This document shows positions 10,269 to 21,172 of a stretch of DNA of 64,000 bases, piece by piece. The notes beneath the pieces were generated by a model, which was given only the letters and a program-made list of their open reading frames with translations, was not told where the DNA came from and searched no databases. Within the stretch, counting starts at the first letter, position 1. Every line of letters begins with the position of its first letter. The DNA is from Ignavibacteriales bacterium. Its GTDB lineage: Bacteria > Bacteroidota > Ignavibacteria > Ignavibacteriales > Ignavibacteriaceae. The stretch is from contig JADJNX010000022.1 of NCBI GenBank assembly GCA_016714125.1, positions 62,001 to 126,000 of the forward strand, given 5' to 3'. The translations under genes and the position numbers were made by a program.

Positions 10269-11912
10269 ATGAAGATTGCAGTTTGTCAGATAAATCCGGT
10301 AATAGGAGATATCAACGGAAACAAAGAGAAAATATTGAAGGGGTATCAACAGGCAACGGAGGATGGTGCAGATATTGCGGTTTTTCCGGAACTTTCACTC
10401 ACCGGATACCCGCCTCTTGATTTTGTTGAAAAAAAGGCTTTCAGACTAAAGGTCAATAAAGCAAATCTTGAGCTAGCCGGGGCTACAAATGCAAAAACAG
10501 CATTAATCTTTGGCTCGATTACCGAGTTTGAAGACAATGTGGGTACCAACATCGAAAACAGTTCGCTTTTTTGCGTCGATGGCAAAATTTCTGTTATTCA
10601 GAATAAATCACTGATACCAAACTATGATGTCTTTGATGAGGTTCGCTATTTTGAATCAGCGTCCGAGGTTAAGGTTTTTGAGTTTCGAGGTGAAACAATT
10701 GGACTATCTGTTTGTGAAGATATCTGGAACGATGAAGACTATTGGAAAAAAAGGATGTATCCCGTCGATCCTGTTAAAGAACAGGTTGAAAAAGGGGCAA
10801 CTATGCTTATTAATATCTCTGCAAGTCCATATTCCCACGGGAAAAGGAAAGCCAGATTTAAAATGCTTTCCACACTTACAAAGCAGGACAATGTAAAACT
10901 GGTTTATACATGTTGCGCCGCAGCTCAAACAGAACTGATCTTTGATGGTGCCAGTATGTGTTTTGATGAAGAAGGCAATCTTGCAAAGCTCGGGAAAACA
11001 TTTTGTGAAGATTATTTTATTTACGACACCAAAATCAAATATCCACCAATCTTAACAGTTGAATCCTCTTTCGAGGAGGAGGTTCATAATGCCTTAATTT
11101 TCGGACTAAAAGATTATTGTAACAAACTTAACTTCAAATCTATATGTTTAGGATTAAGCGGGGGCATTGATTCGGCAATTGTTGCATATTTTGCAGTGAA
11201 GGCTTTGGACAAAGACAGTGTTTATGTTACACTAATGCCGTCTGAGTTTTCTTCAGAGGGAAGTATCGCCGATTCTCTGAAACTTGTTAAGACTTTAGGC
11301 ATCAAACACAATATAATTCCGATTCAACCTGTGTTTGAATCGGTAAAACGGATGCTTGATCCTGTATTTAATAATAAACCCGAAGATGTTACCGAAGAAA
11401 ACATGCAGTCCCGCATTAGAGGGCTCTACATGATGGCGCTCAGTAATAAATTCAATCACCTCCTTGTAACTACAGGAAATAAATCTGAACTTGCCACAGG
11501 TTATGCCACTCTTTACGGTGACATGTGTGGTGGACTTGCCATTATTGGCGATGTTTATAAAACAGATGTTTACAGGTTGTGTGAATTTATAAACAGGGAT
11601 GAGGAAATTCTGCCAAGGGAGATCATTGATAAGGTGCCCTCTGCAGAACTTAGGCCCAATCAGACGGATCAGGATTCTCTTCCACCTTATCCTGTTCTCG
11701 ATAAAATTTTAAGAATGTATCTGGAAGAAAACAAGGAGCTCGATGAGATAGCTCCTGAGATCGGTGATAGAGAGCTCGTTAAAAAGATGCTTAATCTTGT
11801 TGATCGTAATGAATTTAAACGCAAACAGGGTGCACCTGTTTTGCGTATTTCTAATAAAGCTTTTGGTTATGGAAGAAGATTCCCAATAGTTCAAAGATGG
11901 AGTAGAGAATGA
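10269..11912 (+). CDS. nadE: Glutamine-hydrolysing NAD+ synthase
   Basis: Final step of NAD synthesis: deamido-NAD + Gln + ATP to NAD. The 547-residue two-domain form has an N-terminal nitrilase-fold glutaminase (residues 1-265) with the Glu-Lys-Cys triad at about E41 ('VFPELSLTGYPP'), K113 ('NKSLIPNYD') and C149 ('LSVCEDIWN'). The C-terminal synthetase has the N-type ATP pyrophosphatase loop 'GLSGGIDSA' at about 295-303 and 'TTGNKSELATGYATLYGD'. Intact frame and usual length. Its stop overlaps the dsbD start in ATGA, so translation is probably coupled. Confidence 0.95.
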   Translation: MKIAVCQINPVIGDINGNKEKILKGYQQATEDGADIAVFPELSLTGYPPLDFVEKKAFRLKVNKANLELAGATNAKTALIFGSITEFEDNVGTNIENSSLFCVDGKISVIQNKSLIPNYDVFDEVRYFESASEVKVFEFRGETIGLSVCEDIWNDEDYWKKRMYPVDPVKEQVEKGATMLINISASPYSHGKRKARFKMLSTLTKQDNVKLVYTCCAAAQTELIFDGASMCFDEEGNLAKLGKTFCEDYFIYDTKIKYPPILTVESSFEEEVHNALIFGLKDYCNKLNFKSICLGLSGGIDSAIVAYFAVKALDKDSVYVTLMPSEFSSEGSIADSLKLVKTLGIKHNIIPIQPVFESVKRMLDPVFNNKPEDVTEENMQSRIRGLYMMALSNKFNHLLVTTGNKSELATGYATLYGDMCGGLAIIGDVYKTDVYRLCEFINRDEEILPREIIDKVPSAELRPNQTDQDSLPPYPVLDKILRMYLEENKELDEIAPEIGDRELVKKMLNLVDRNEFKRKQGAPVLRISNKAFGYGRRFPIVQRWSRE

Positions 11913-13830
11913 TATATTTGAAGTCAATAATCCCGGTAATCGCCGTTTTACTCTCCTTTACAGCTTCGGCTCAATTTGGAGGTGGAGATAAGTTGTCGCT
12001 TGAAACAGCCCAACTTTCAAGAGATATTGTTAAACCGGGCGATGAGATCAGAATTGCAGTAAAAGCTTCGGTTGACCAGGGATATCATGTAAATTCGAAT
12101 AAACCGAAAGAAGATTTTCTAATTCCCACTTCCCTCTCCATTACCTCAACAAATGGAATAAAGAATACAGGAATTATATATCCAAAATCGAAAGATTACA
12201 CATTTGCATTTTCCGACAAACCTGTCTCGGTTTTTGAAGGTAATTTTACAATTTTTGCAAAGGTCAGAGTACCAGAGAACTTAAAACCGGGGAATTATAA
12301 ACTTACTTTCACCGTAGAATATCAGGCATGTAACGACGAAACCTGTCTGCCTCCAAACTCTGCAACCACTACTGTGACGATCAAGGTTGGAACAAAAGAA
12401 TCCGTTGTTACCGAACTTAATGCAGGTTTGTTTGCTTCCTCAGGGTTGGCATATAACGACAAGTCGAAGGGCGAAGACGCAATAAAAGATTCGATTAAAA
12501 AGGCTGAAGCACAAAAGGACTCACTTGCAAAGCTTGACAGTTTAAAAGCCCTTGAAGATTCTGCCGCTTCAAAACTTGAATCTTATGATTCAAGAGATTC
12601 TGCGGCAGTCACATCATCTGATGATCGCGATATCTCCTCAACTCTCGAAAAAAGTGGTCTTCTTTTCTCACTTCTTTTTGTCTTTTGGGTGGACTTGCAC
12701 TCAACTTGACCCCATGTGTTTATCCCCTCATCCCAATCACAATTGGTTATTTTGGTGGACAGGCAGAAGGCAAAACTTCCCGACTCGCGATGATGGGTTT
12801 CCTTTATGTTATGGGTATTGCACTTACTTATTCCCTGATTGGGGTGATAACAGCGCTGACAGGTGGAATTCTTGGGGCACTGCTGCAGGAGTGGTATGTG
12901 CTTGTTCTCATCTCGGGAATTTTTGTTGCTCTTGCACTTTCACAGTTTGGATTTTATGAATTTAAACTTCCCGACTCCCTTGTAAATAAAGCAGGTGGAG
13001 CAAAAACAGGGCTTTATGGTGCGTTTTTTATGGGTCTTACGATGGGAATCGTTGCTGCACCATGTATTGGACCTTTTGTTTTAGGATTGGTCACTTATGT
13101 GGCAAAACTTGGTGATGTCCTCACAGGATTCCTTCTCTTCTTTTTCCTTGCCGTGGGTTTGGGTACCCCCTACTTTGTTCTTGCTCTGTTTTCGGGTAAA
13201 ATCAAAGCACTCCCAAGAGCAGGTATGTGGATGGAAGGAATTAAACACATATTTGGTGTGATTATGATAGGTATGGCAATCTATTTTGTTTTACCACTTC
13301 TGCCAAAAGAATGGTCAGGATATCTGTTACCTGTTTATATTATTATTTCAGTCCCTTATCTCGCAATTTTTGATCCTCTTGATGCCAAAATGAGAGCATT
13401 CAGGATATTTAAATATGCACTTTCTGTTGTGTTTATCGGACTAGCAGTTTGGTGGTTTCCTGCAAACACTTCTGCTGATGCAGGAGGCAAAGTAAAATTT
13501 GAAGCATATTCAGATTCCACTTTCCAGGCCGCAAAAGGACAAAAGAAGATTATTATCGACTTTTACGCTGACTGGTGCATCCCCTGTAAAGAACTTGATG
13601 CAATGACATTTGTTGACCCTGATGTAGTTGCAGCCAGCAAGGACTTTGTGAGTCTAAAAGCTGATTTAACCAAATCGGGTGATGCACTAAGCAAAAAACT
13701 CACCACCGATTTTAACATCAAAGGGGTTCCAACCGTCCTCATCTTCAACGAAAAAGGTGAAGAAGTTTACCGCCTCACCGGCTTCGTAAACGGTGAAGAA
13801 TTCCTGAAACTGATGAAAAAAGCGAACTAA
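11909..13830 (+). CDS. dsbD: Thiol:disulfide interchange protein DsbD (frameshifted)
   Basis: Carries reducing electrons across the inner membrane to the periplasm. Three parts are visible: signal peptide plus N-terminal DsbD-alpha domain with 'YQACNDETCLPP'; the membrane CcdA/DsbD-beta domain with its two cysteines in 'LTPCVYPLIP' and 'VAAPCIGPFVLGL'; and a C-terminal thioredoxin-like domain with 'YADWCIPCKELD'. The frame breaks near 12685. Adding one T to the TTTT run restores 'LFVFLGGLALNLTPC', so an undercalled homopolymer is likely. Coupled to nadE by a 4-base overlap, with a good terminator downstream. Confidence 0.9.
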
Positions 13831-13833
13831 ATT

Positions 13834-13863
13834 TAGGTATTAGGTATTAACTATTAGGTATTA
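13834..13863 (+). repeat. Short word repeat TAGGTATTA
   Basis: Three near copies of a TAGGTATTA word, the last after an intervening TAACTA, directly after the dsbD stop. It is one of several low-complexity word repeats in the gaps of this window. No function seen. Confidence 0.6.
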
Positions 13864-13873
13864 TTTTTTTTTC

Positions 13874-13902
13874 AAGGCTGTCTATTACGGGCAGCCTTTT
13901 TT
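13874..13902 (+). terminator. Rho-independent terminator of nadE-dsbD
   Basis: Stem AAGGCTG (13874-13880) with CAGCCTT (13892-13898), 11-base loop, then TTTTTT. Placed about 45 bases after dsbD. Confidence 0.8.
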
Positions 13903-14043
13903 GTTTTAGGCGGAGATTTAAGAAGAATAACATTACTCTCCAGATGCCGTTTGCCCCGGATGGGGTAAAGTAGGGATAGCATTTTCTGATCTTTTAAATC
14001 TTATATTGCAGGGGTATTTTTGATTCTTTAAACTCGGTTTTAA

Positions 14044-16572
14044 ATGCGCCATATTTACTCAACTCTGCTGATTTTCCTAACTCTCTCCTTCACCCTCTTC
14101 CCCCAATCCGTTATTCGGATAAACCAACTTGGTTACCAGCCTGATGCGATAAAAGTTGCTGTTTTGATGTCCGAAGATGGAGAAATCCCGAACGAATTTT
14201 ATATTGAAGATGTATTCACCGGGAAGGTGGTTTTTACTTCCAAGGTTATCAAAAATACGGGACCAATCGGAGATTTTAAGGGAACCAGTCGTCTAAATTT
14301 TTCCGAACTTCATACTAATGGCACATTCAAAATAATTGTTGGGAAAACTGAATCTCCCAATTTTCGAATCTCTGATACAATCTACAATTCAACCCCGGAT
14401 TATATTCTGCAATATATGCGTCAACAACGATGTGGATATAATCCCTATTTGAAGGATTCCTGCCACACCCACGATGGTTTTACCGTCTATTCAGAAGATG
14501 CCCCGGGGATGGAAGGACCTCAAAGTTCAGAATTAATAATTAATAATTTATATTTAATAATTGCAAAGGGCGGCTGGCACGACGCCTCTGACTATTTACA
14601 ATACGCAACGACCTCCTTTTGGAGATTTTTTTGACAGAAATGGTGATCCGGGAGCAAATGGGATACCCGATGTTCTTGATGAAGCAAGATGGGGACTTGA
14701 ATGGCTCGACAGAATGTACCCCGGTGGTGAAGAGATGTATCAACAAATCGCCGATGATCGTGACCATCAGATGTTCAGACTGCCTACTGAGGACTCAGTC
14801 AATTATGGGAAGGGTTTATATCGACCTGTTTATCGTGTGACAGGTAAACCCCAAGGTCTGATGAAATACAAAAACAGATCAACAGGCGTTGCATCAATCG
14901 CAGGGAAATTTGCATCAACAATGGCCCTCGGTTCTGAATTAATGCAATCAATTGATCCTGAATTTTCCGCCAGACTTCACAAAAAGGCAATTGAAGCTTA
15001 TGAATTTGGCGAAAAATATCCGGGGATATCACAAACCGCTCCCTGCAAAGCACCCTATTTTTATGAAGAGGAGAATTGGGTTGACGATATGGAACTTGCA
15101 TCAGCTCAATTATATGCGGTCACAGGAGATGCCGGATACCTGAATAATGCTCGTAAATATGGTAAAATGGAAGAAATTACTCCCTGGATTGGTGCCGATA
15201 CCGCCTCCCATTATCAGTGGTTTCCGTTTATAAATTTGGGGCATTACCTTATTGCGGGCGATAAGTCTGATTCATCAGATCAATTTGTAAAGTTTTATCA
15301 AAATGGACTCGAGAAGTTGTATAATCGGGGTAAAGATGATCCGTTTTTCATCGGTGTCCCCTACATCTGGTGCTCAAACAACCTCGTTTCAGCGGCAATG
15401 ACACAGGCAAAACTCTACCATGAGTTAACAGGTGATCAAAAATTTCTTGAGATGGAGGCATCACTTCGCGACTGGCTTTTTGGGTGCAACCCCTGGGGTA
15501 CCAGTATGATAGTTGGACTCCCAAAATGGGGCGACTTCCCCGTCGATCCCCATTCAGCTTTCACTCATGTTTACAATTATCCCGTTGATGGTGGTCTGGT
15601 TGATGGTCCTATCTACTCTACAATATTTGGGAAGTTAATCGGAATCCACCTGGCTGAACCTGATGAATATGGAAGATTTCAACCCGGAAGAGCTGTTTAC
15701 CACGACGAGTGGGGTGACTACTCAACTAATGAACCAACAATGGATGGCACCGCAGGGCTTGCTATCTATCTTTCATCTTTGTTCAAAACCACAGAGGAGG
15801 ATGTCAAGGAAACCGCAAAGGACGCAGAGGACGCTAAGGGAGAGAAGTTAAATGAGAAATCCGTTGAATCCGCTTCATCCGGATCCGATCAGACCTGGTA
15901 CAAAGGAGCGCTCATCCGTCTTGATTCAACCAAAAAGAATATTGCTCTTGTGTTTACAGGGCACGAATTTGCAGATGGGCATAAACGATAACTGAGACCC
16001 TGAATAAATTTAACATTAAAGGAAATTTTTTCTTTACGGGGGATTTTTATCGAAATTCTGAATTTGCAGAAATCATAAAAGACCTTAAAAAATCAGGTCA
16101 CTACCTCGGTGCTCACTCCGATAAACATCTTTTATATAATACATGGGAGAAAAGGGACTCAACAATTGTATCAAAAGCGACTTTTGAAAAAGATGTAATT
16201 GACAATTATCGTGAGATGTTAAAATTTGGTATTTCGAAAGATGATGCGCCCTGGTTTCTCCCTCCTTATGAATGGTACAATGAAGAAATTGCAAGTTGGA
16301 CTAAGGGTCTGGGGTTAAAACTTATCAATTTTACCCCCGGTACAAAATCGAATCAAGACTGGACAATTCCTTCGGGTTCCTATTATTTCTCATCCGATTC
16401 AATCTACACAACAGTTGTAAATTATGAAAAATCTTCAACCAATGGAATGAATGGATTTCTTCTGTTAACCCATTTTGGCACTCATCCGGAAAGAATTGAC
16501 AAGTTTTATTCAAAATTGGAACAATTAATCTTGCACCTTAAACAAAAAGGGTATAATTTTGTCAGGTTATAA
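14044..16572 (+). CDS. GH9 glycosidase fused to a C-terminal polysaccharide deacetylase domain (frameshifted)
   Basis: A signal peptide precedes a CelD-type N-terminal Ig-like domain ('IRINQLGYQPDAIKVAVLM'). Next is a GH9 (alpha/alpha)6 catalytic domain with 'KGGWHDASDYLQY', 'GIPDVLDEARWGLEWL', 'FGCNPWGTSM' and a late 'DEWGDYSTNEPTMDG', where the general-acid Glu is expected. After a low-complexity linker (about 15785-15890) comes a NodB/CE4-like domain: 'IALVFTGHEFADGHK', 'IKGNFFFTGDFY', 'GHYLGAHSDKH'. Breaks: near 14605, where about 20 residues usual for GH9 also seem missing, and near 15985, where one extra A restores H-K-T-I-T-E-T-L-N-K. The likely target is an external beta-glucan or an N- or O-acetylated beta-glycan. 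Confidence 0.8.
14531..14562 (+). repeat. AT-rich TTAATAATT word repeat inside the GH9 gene
   Basis: A TTAATAATTAATAATT-like stretch translated as 'ELIINNLYLII' just before the conserved 'GGWHDASDY' motif. It is of simpler composition than its surroundings and looks like an inserted intergenic-type word repeat. Inferred only from composition. Confidence 0.4.
15785..15849 (+). repeat. Dispersed repeat copy inside the GH9-deacetylase linker
   Basis: Contains AAAACCACAGAG followed by AACCGCAAAG, GACGCAGAG and ACGCTAAG. These are the same words in the same order as the 74-base tandem units at 33632-33853. It is read in frame as the Lys/Glu/Ala-rich linker between the two catalytic domains. Confidence 0.65.
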
Positions 16573-16607
16573 TTTTTCACTTCTCACCATATAATCTTCG
16601 GAGTCAC

Positions 16608-17942
16608 ATGGAAATCCTCAAATTTATCGAAACTGCTATCGGCACCGCCGCTGGATTCCTCTGGGGATGGCCCCTTATCATTCTTTTATTCGGCACACAC
16701 CTTTATCTGACTATAAGAACAGGATTTATCCAGAAGTATCTCTTTAAGGCGATAAAAATCTCCTTCCAGAAAGATGAAGGCGCCGAGGGAGATGTCAGTC
16801 AGTTTGGAGCACTAGCCACCGCTCTTGCCGCAACAATTGGAACAGGAAATATCGTTGGCGTTTCCACCGCAATAGTTGCCGGCGGTCCGGGTGCGGTCTT
16901 GTGGATGTGGCTCACGGGCATTTTTGGTATTGCTACTAAATATTCTGAAGCTCTGCTATCTGTCAAATATAGAATCAAGACAGAGGATGGTGGATTTGCA
17001 GGCGGACCCATGTATGTACTGGAAAGAGGATTGAACATGAAGTGGCTCGGAGTAATTTTCGCTGCGCTCACCGCAATAGCCGCTTTTGGTATCGGGAACA
17101 TGGTTCAGGCAAATTCGATTGCTCATCTCGGGAGTGATACCTTGGGGATAAATCCTCATATCTCAGGTATTGTGATGGCGCTTTTCACCGCTCTTGTGAT
17201 ACTGGGTGGAATAAAATCCATTGCCAGAGTTTGTGAGGCACTGGTCCCGGTTATGGCTATTGTGTACATTATTGGAACTGTTATCCTTTTAATTCTAAAT
17301 TTTACCACACTGGGCGATACATTTATGCTGATCTTAAATGACGCTTTTTCAGGAACTGCTGCAATTGGTGGTTTTGCAGGTGCTGCAATGAAAGAGGTGG
17401 TAAAAGCCGGTATATCCCGTGGCCTTTTTAGCAACGAATCAGGTTTGGGAAGTGCACCTATCGTCGCTGCGGCTGCCCAGACAAGAAATCCTGTTCGTCA
17501 GGCACTTGTGTCATCAACAGGTACATTCTGGGATACAGTGGTCGTTTGTGCTCTCACAGGGTTGGTTGTTGTTAACAGTGGATTCTGGAAAGAAGGAGGA
17601 CTAAATGGATCAGCACTCACAAGTGAAGCTTTTGGTCATGTAGGAATCATCGGCCCAATCTTTTTAACCTTCTCATTGCTTACATTTGTATTTTCAACCA
17701 TCCTTGGCTGGTCATATTATGGTGAAAAAGCTGCCGAGTACCTCTTTGGGAAAAAGATTCTCCTCCCCTACCGCATCCTCTGGGTATTGTTTGTATATGT
17801 TGGCTCAGTCCAAACGCTTGATCTTGTTTGGGATTTTGCCGATCTCGCAAACGGATTGATGGCTATCCCTAATATTGTCTCGCTGATTCTATTAACCAAA
17901 GTCCTAAAATCGGAAACTGAAAAGTATATTCATGAGATTTAA
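16608..17942 (+). CDS. Sodium:alanine/glycine symporter (AGCS family)
   Basis: A 444-residue inner-membrane Na+-coupled amino acid symporter of the AlsT/DagA family, with about eleven hydrophobic segments. Family signatures are 'ALAATIGTGNIVGVSTAIV', 'FAGGPMYVLERGL', 'GISRGLFSNESGLGSAPI' and 'GWSYYGEKAAEYLFG'. Frame, length and hallmark Asn/Gly residues are intact. It starts 36 bases after the GH9-deacetylase gene and overlaps the esterase gene by 11 bases, so it sits inside a polysaccharide-use block. The family carries Ala/Gly/D-Ala rather than sugars, so its place here may be incidental. Confidence 0.9.
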   Translation: MEILKFIETAIGTAAGFLWGWPLIILLFGTHLYLTIRTGFIQKYLFKAIKISFQKDEGAEGDVSQFGALATALAATIGTGNIVGVSTAIVAGGPGAVLWMWLTGIFGIATKYSEALLSVKYRIKTEDGGFAGGPMYVLERGLNMKWLGVIFAALTAIAAFGIGNMVQANSIAHLGSDTLGINPHISGIVMALFTALVILGGIKSIARVCEALVPVMAIVYIIGTVILLILNFTTLGDTFMLILNDAFSGTAAIGGFAGAAMKEVVKAGISRGLFSNESGLGSAPIVAAAAQTRNPVRQALVSSTGTFWDTVVVCALTGLVVVNSGFWKEGGLNGSALTSEAFGHVGIIGPIFLTFSLLTFVFSTILGWSYYGEKAAEYLFGKKILLPYRILWVLFVYVGSVQTLDLVWDFADLANGLMAIPNIVSLILLTKVLKSETEKYIHEI

Positions 17943-19978
17943 ACTTCTATTTTCACAGTCTTTAAAGCCACTTGGATTACTCCTTGTGGCTTTACTTTTT
18001 ATGTCATGTGCCGGAGGAAAGGTGGGTTATACAAAACTGGAACTCCCCTCAATTTTCTCGGATAACATGGTGCTTCAACAAAATTTTGATGTGACGGTTT
18101 GGGGAAAGCAGCTACCGGGCAAAAGGTGGTCATAACACCAAGCTGGGACAAGCCTGTTATTGCCTCAGCCGATGGACAAGGGCAATGGAGAGGGAAGATA
18201 AAAACGCCTCCTGCAGGCGGTCCTTATGAGTTGAAAGTCGTTTGTGGTGGTGATTCTATACAATATAAAAATATTCTAATGGGTGAAGTATGGCTCTGTT
18301 CGGGACAATCAAATATGGAGATGCCGCTTGGCGGTTGGCCTCCAAGTGATACAATCTTTACCGCTGCACATGAAATTCCCATTGCAGATTATCCTAACTT
18401 GCGCTTTTTTACCGTGGAGCGGGCAACTTCCATCTCTCCTGAAGAAGATTGTAAAGGTACCTGAAGTCTCTGTTCTCCGGCAACTGCATCAACATTCAGC
18501 GCCACCGCGTTTTTCTTTGGCAAAAAGTTAATGACAGATCTTAATGTGCCAATCGGTTTGATTCATTCCAGTTGGGGCGGCTCGCCAATTGAAGCCTGGA
18601 TGGGAGCAGAACCTCTTTCAAATTTCTCTGAGTACAAAGAATATCTTGAGGGTATGGAAAAATTTAAAGAGGAATCGGAAAAATTGAAAGTCTGGCTGGC
18701 AAAGTTACCTCAAATTGATATGGTTGGGAAATCTGGGTCCAAACATCTGGGAAAATCTTGATTTTGGAGATGCTGCCATGTCAGATCAAAACTTTAATGA
18801 TTCAAACTGGCCAACTACAGAGATGCCCTCTGATTGGTCAAATTTTGGATTTGGAAATTTTGATGGTGTAATCTGGTTCAGAACAAAAATTGACATCCCG
18901 GATGGATGGTTGAATAAAGACCTGACTCTTTCTCTTGGACCAATTGATGATATGGATATTACATTTGTTAATGGCACGAGAGTTGGCGGATATGAAGCGG
19001 GTGGTCACTGGCAAACTGATCGAAACTATCTGATTCCTGCAAAATTAGTAAATTCAAATAGTCTTATGATAGCTGTCCGCGTGTTGGATAATATGCAAGG
19101 GGGTGGAATGTATGGTAGAACAGAGTCATTTAATTTACGACTTAATGGAACTCAAGAATCGATCTCAATCGCAGGAAGATGGAAATATCTCCCTGTCGCT
19201 GAATTTAGAAATTCCACACTTTATCTCTACTCAGGAATTAATTTCGATTTTGCATCGCGACCCAAAGTTACATCAGAAGTAACCTTTCACTCTCCAACCG
19301 TTCTCTACAATGCCATGATCAATCCCATAGCTCCATTTAAAATTCGTGGAGCGATCTGGTATCAGGGTGAATCAAATACTTATAATCCCGACCGCTACAA
19401 AGAACTGTTCCCTTTGATGGTAGAAAACTGGAGGAAATTGTGGGGAGATCAATTCTCTTTTTATTTCACACAAATCGCCCCATACAGATACAATAAAGGG
19501 ACAGATTCCCAGCTTTTGCGTGAGGCACAGTTTTTATCAATGTCCGTTCCAAAATCAGGAATGGCTGTAACTCTTGACATTGGCAATACCTTGAACATCC
19601 ATCCCGGTAATAAAAAGATGTAGGTGAAAGACTTGCACTCTGGGCACTTGTTAAAGACTACGGCAAAATATTCCATACTCAGGACCAATCTATCTTTCAC
19701 ATACCGTCGAAAATGGTGCTGTAATCTTGACTTTTGAACATTCTGATGGCTTAAAACTTAAACCATTGGCTGGAAAACTTAACTTTCAAATCGCCGGTGA
19801 TGACAAAGTGTTTTACGAAGCAACCGCAGTTGTAAATGGGGTCAACGTTATGGTCTCATCTCCAAAGGTGAAATCCCCTGTTGCTGTCAGATATTGTTGG
19901 AGTGACACTGCGGAAGCCACACTCTTTAACGGGGCAGGCCTTCCTGCATCCTCCTTCAGAACTGATAATTGGAAGTGA
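17932..19978 (+). pseudogene. Sialate O-acetylesterase-family lipoprotein, multiply disrupted
   Basis: SGNH-type carbohydrate O-acetylesterase of about 680 residues, lipoprotein signal with lipobox 'LLFMSC'. Catalytic elements survive: 'WLCSGQSNMEMPL' (Ser nucleophile), 'GAIWYQGESN', and an Asp/His region 'DIGNTLNIHPGNKKM'. A beta-galactosidase-like jelly-roll insert lies between ('VIWFRTKIDIPDGWL'). The frame is broken near 18115, 18725, 19622 (one G missing from 'KKMVGERLALW') and 19683, and an in-frame TGA at 18462-18464 replaces the Trp expected after 'CKGT'. It would remove acetyl groups from glycans, matching the GH9-deacetylase upstream. Either a real pseudogene or an error-dense stretch; I cannot separate these. 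Confidence 0.7.
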
Positions 19979-20146
19979 TACCTGATTTTTCTGAATTTGC
20001 CGAGTGACATTATTTTATTACTATTTGAGTCTGAATCACAAAAAATCTGAATAAACGGAGTCCTTATTTTATTTACAAACAAAAGTTTTTTTGACAACAA
20101 ATACAAAATCTGGCTGATCCTGTTTGGAGTTGCCCTCTTTTTTGGT

Positions 20147-21172
20147 TTGTCCTCCACAGTTTCCTCTTTTTTGTATTATATCGGGAACAATCAGGAATTC
20201 CATTGGGATGTTTACCTCCCCCAAAGACTGCCCAGTTATCTGATGTGGGCGTTGTTTGTCCCCTTAATCCATTCAAAAGTTGCGCAACAGTTTAACCACA
20301 CCGGCTCAGTTACTGAAAAAGTAATTAAACTAACCGGTTGGATTATCCTGATTTCCATCATGCACAGGCTTTTTGCGTTTACGTTTATTGGACTGATAAT
20401 GGAGAATTTGGGTGAGATACTCTCAACCCTGTTTTCAAATCCCAAGGAGATTATCTTACCTTTGATTTCCCTCTCTGCTGATAGTTTTATGTTGACTGTT
20501 ATCATCGGCCTTACAGCGGGAGTCATTGAATATTCCCGGTTTATTGAGGAAGAGAGAGTTAAACAGGAAGAGATAAAAAGGAGACTTGTTGAGTCACAAC
20601 TACAGAACCTGACAGGAAATCTTCATCCTCATTTCCTTTTTAACGCTCTCCATGGCATCTCGATGATGATTTACAAAGACCCAATGATGGCTGATAAAAT
20701 GATTTCTTCGCTCAGTGACCTGCTAAGAAGCACATTCCAAAATTCTGAGGATCAGTTTATTACGCTTAAAAAAGAGATTGAAATTGGCAGAAATTACCTC
20801 TCAATTCAAAAATTGAGATTTGGGGCAAGAATAGTTGAAAGTGTGCAACTCCCCGGAATGGGTGGAGAAGTGATGGTTCCAAAATTTATTCTGCTACCAT
20901 TGCTGGAAAACTGCATTAAACACAATGTGGATATTTCTCCTGAATCGGTTGAAATTGGACTGAAAGTGACCGTTTCTGAGAGTGAAGTTATTTTCAGTGT
21001 GCGAAACAGCAGACCTGTAAAAAAAGTAAAAGACCCGCTTCCTTCTGGTGAAGGATTAAAACAAATAAAATCGAGACTCGAAATCCTTTACGGTGAGAAT
21101 TTTACTTTTGACATTAAGGAATCGGATTCCGAGTATAAAGTTGAGTTAAAATTGCCGATAAAACCGCAATGA
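20147..21172 (+). CDS. LytS/YehU-type sensor histidine kinase
   Basis: Membrane histidine kinase, over 340 residues. Several N-terminal transmembrane segments are followed by a short coiled linker ('EEERVKQEEIKRRLVESQL'), the His_kinase (PF06580) box 'LHPHFLFNALHGISMM' with the phosphorylated His, and an HATPase_c domain ('LPLLENCIKHNVD', 'SGEGLKQIKSRLEILYG'). The first start codon in the open frame is TTG at 20147, which would cut the first membrane helix. The frame stays open upstream to about 20055, where AACGGAG looks like a ribosome site, so the real start is probably 20060-20075 with a miscalled or ATT start. Overlaps the response regulator by 4 bases. Confidence 0.85.
   Translation: MSSTVSSFLYYIGNNQEFHWDVYLPQRLPSYLMWALFVPLIHSKVAQQFNHTGSVTEKVIKLTGWIILISIMHRLFAFTFIGLIMENLGEILSTLFSNPKEIILPLISLSADSFMLTVIIGLTAGVIEYSRFIEEERVKQEEIKRRLVESQLQNLTGNLHPHFLFNALHGISMMIYKDPMMADKMISSLSDLLRSTFQNSEDQFITLKKEIEIGRNYLSIQKLRFGARIVESVQLPGMGGEVMVPKFILLPLLENCIKHNVDISPESVEIGLKVTVSESEVIFSVRNSRPVKKVKDPLPSGEGLKQIKSRLEILYGENFTFDIKESDSEYKVELKLPIKPQ

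Noticed and set aside
18462..18464. UGA recoding as Trp (alternative code)
   Set aside because: TGA is used as a normal stop in many genes here, including nadE and the SPOR-operon junctions; one site does not support recoding.
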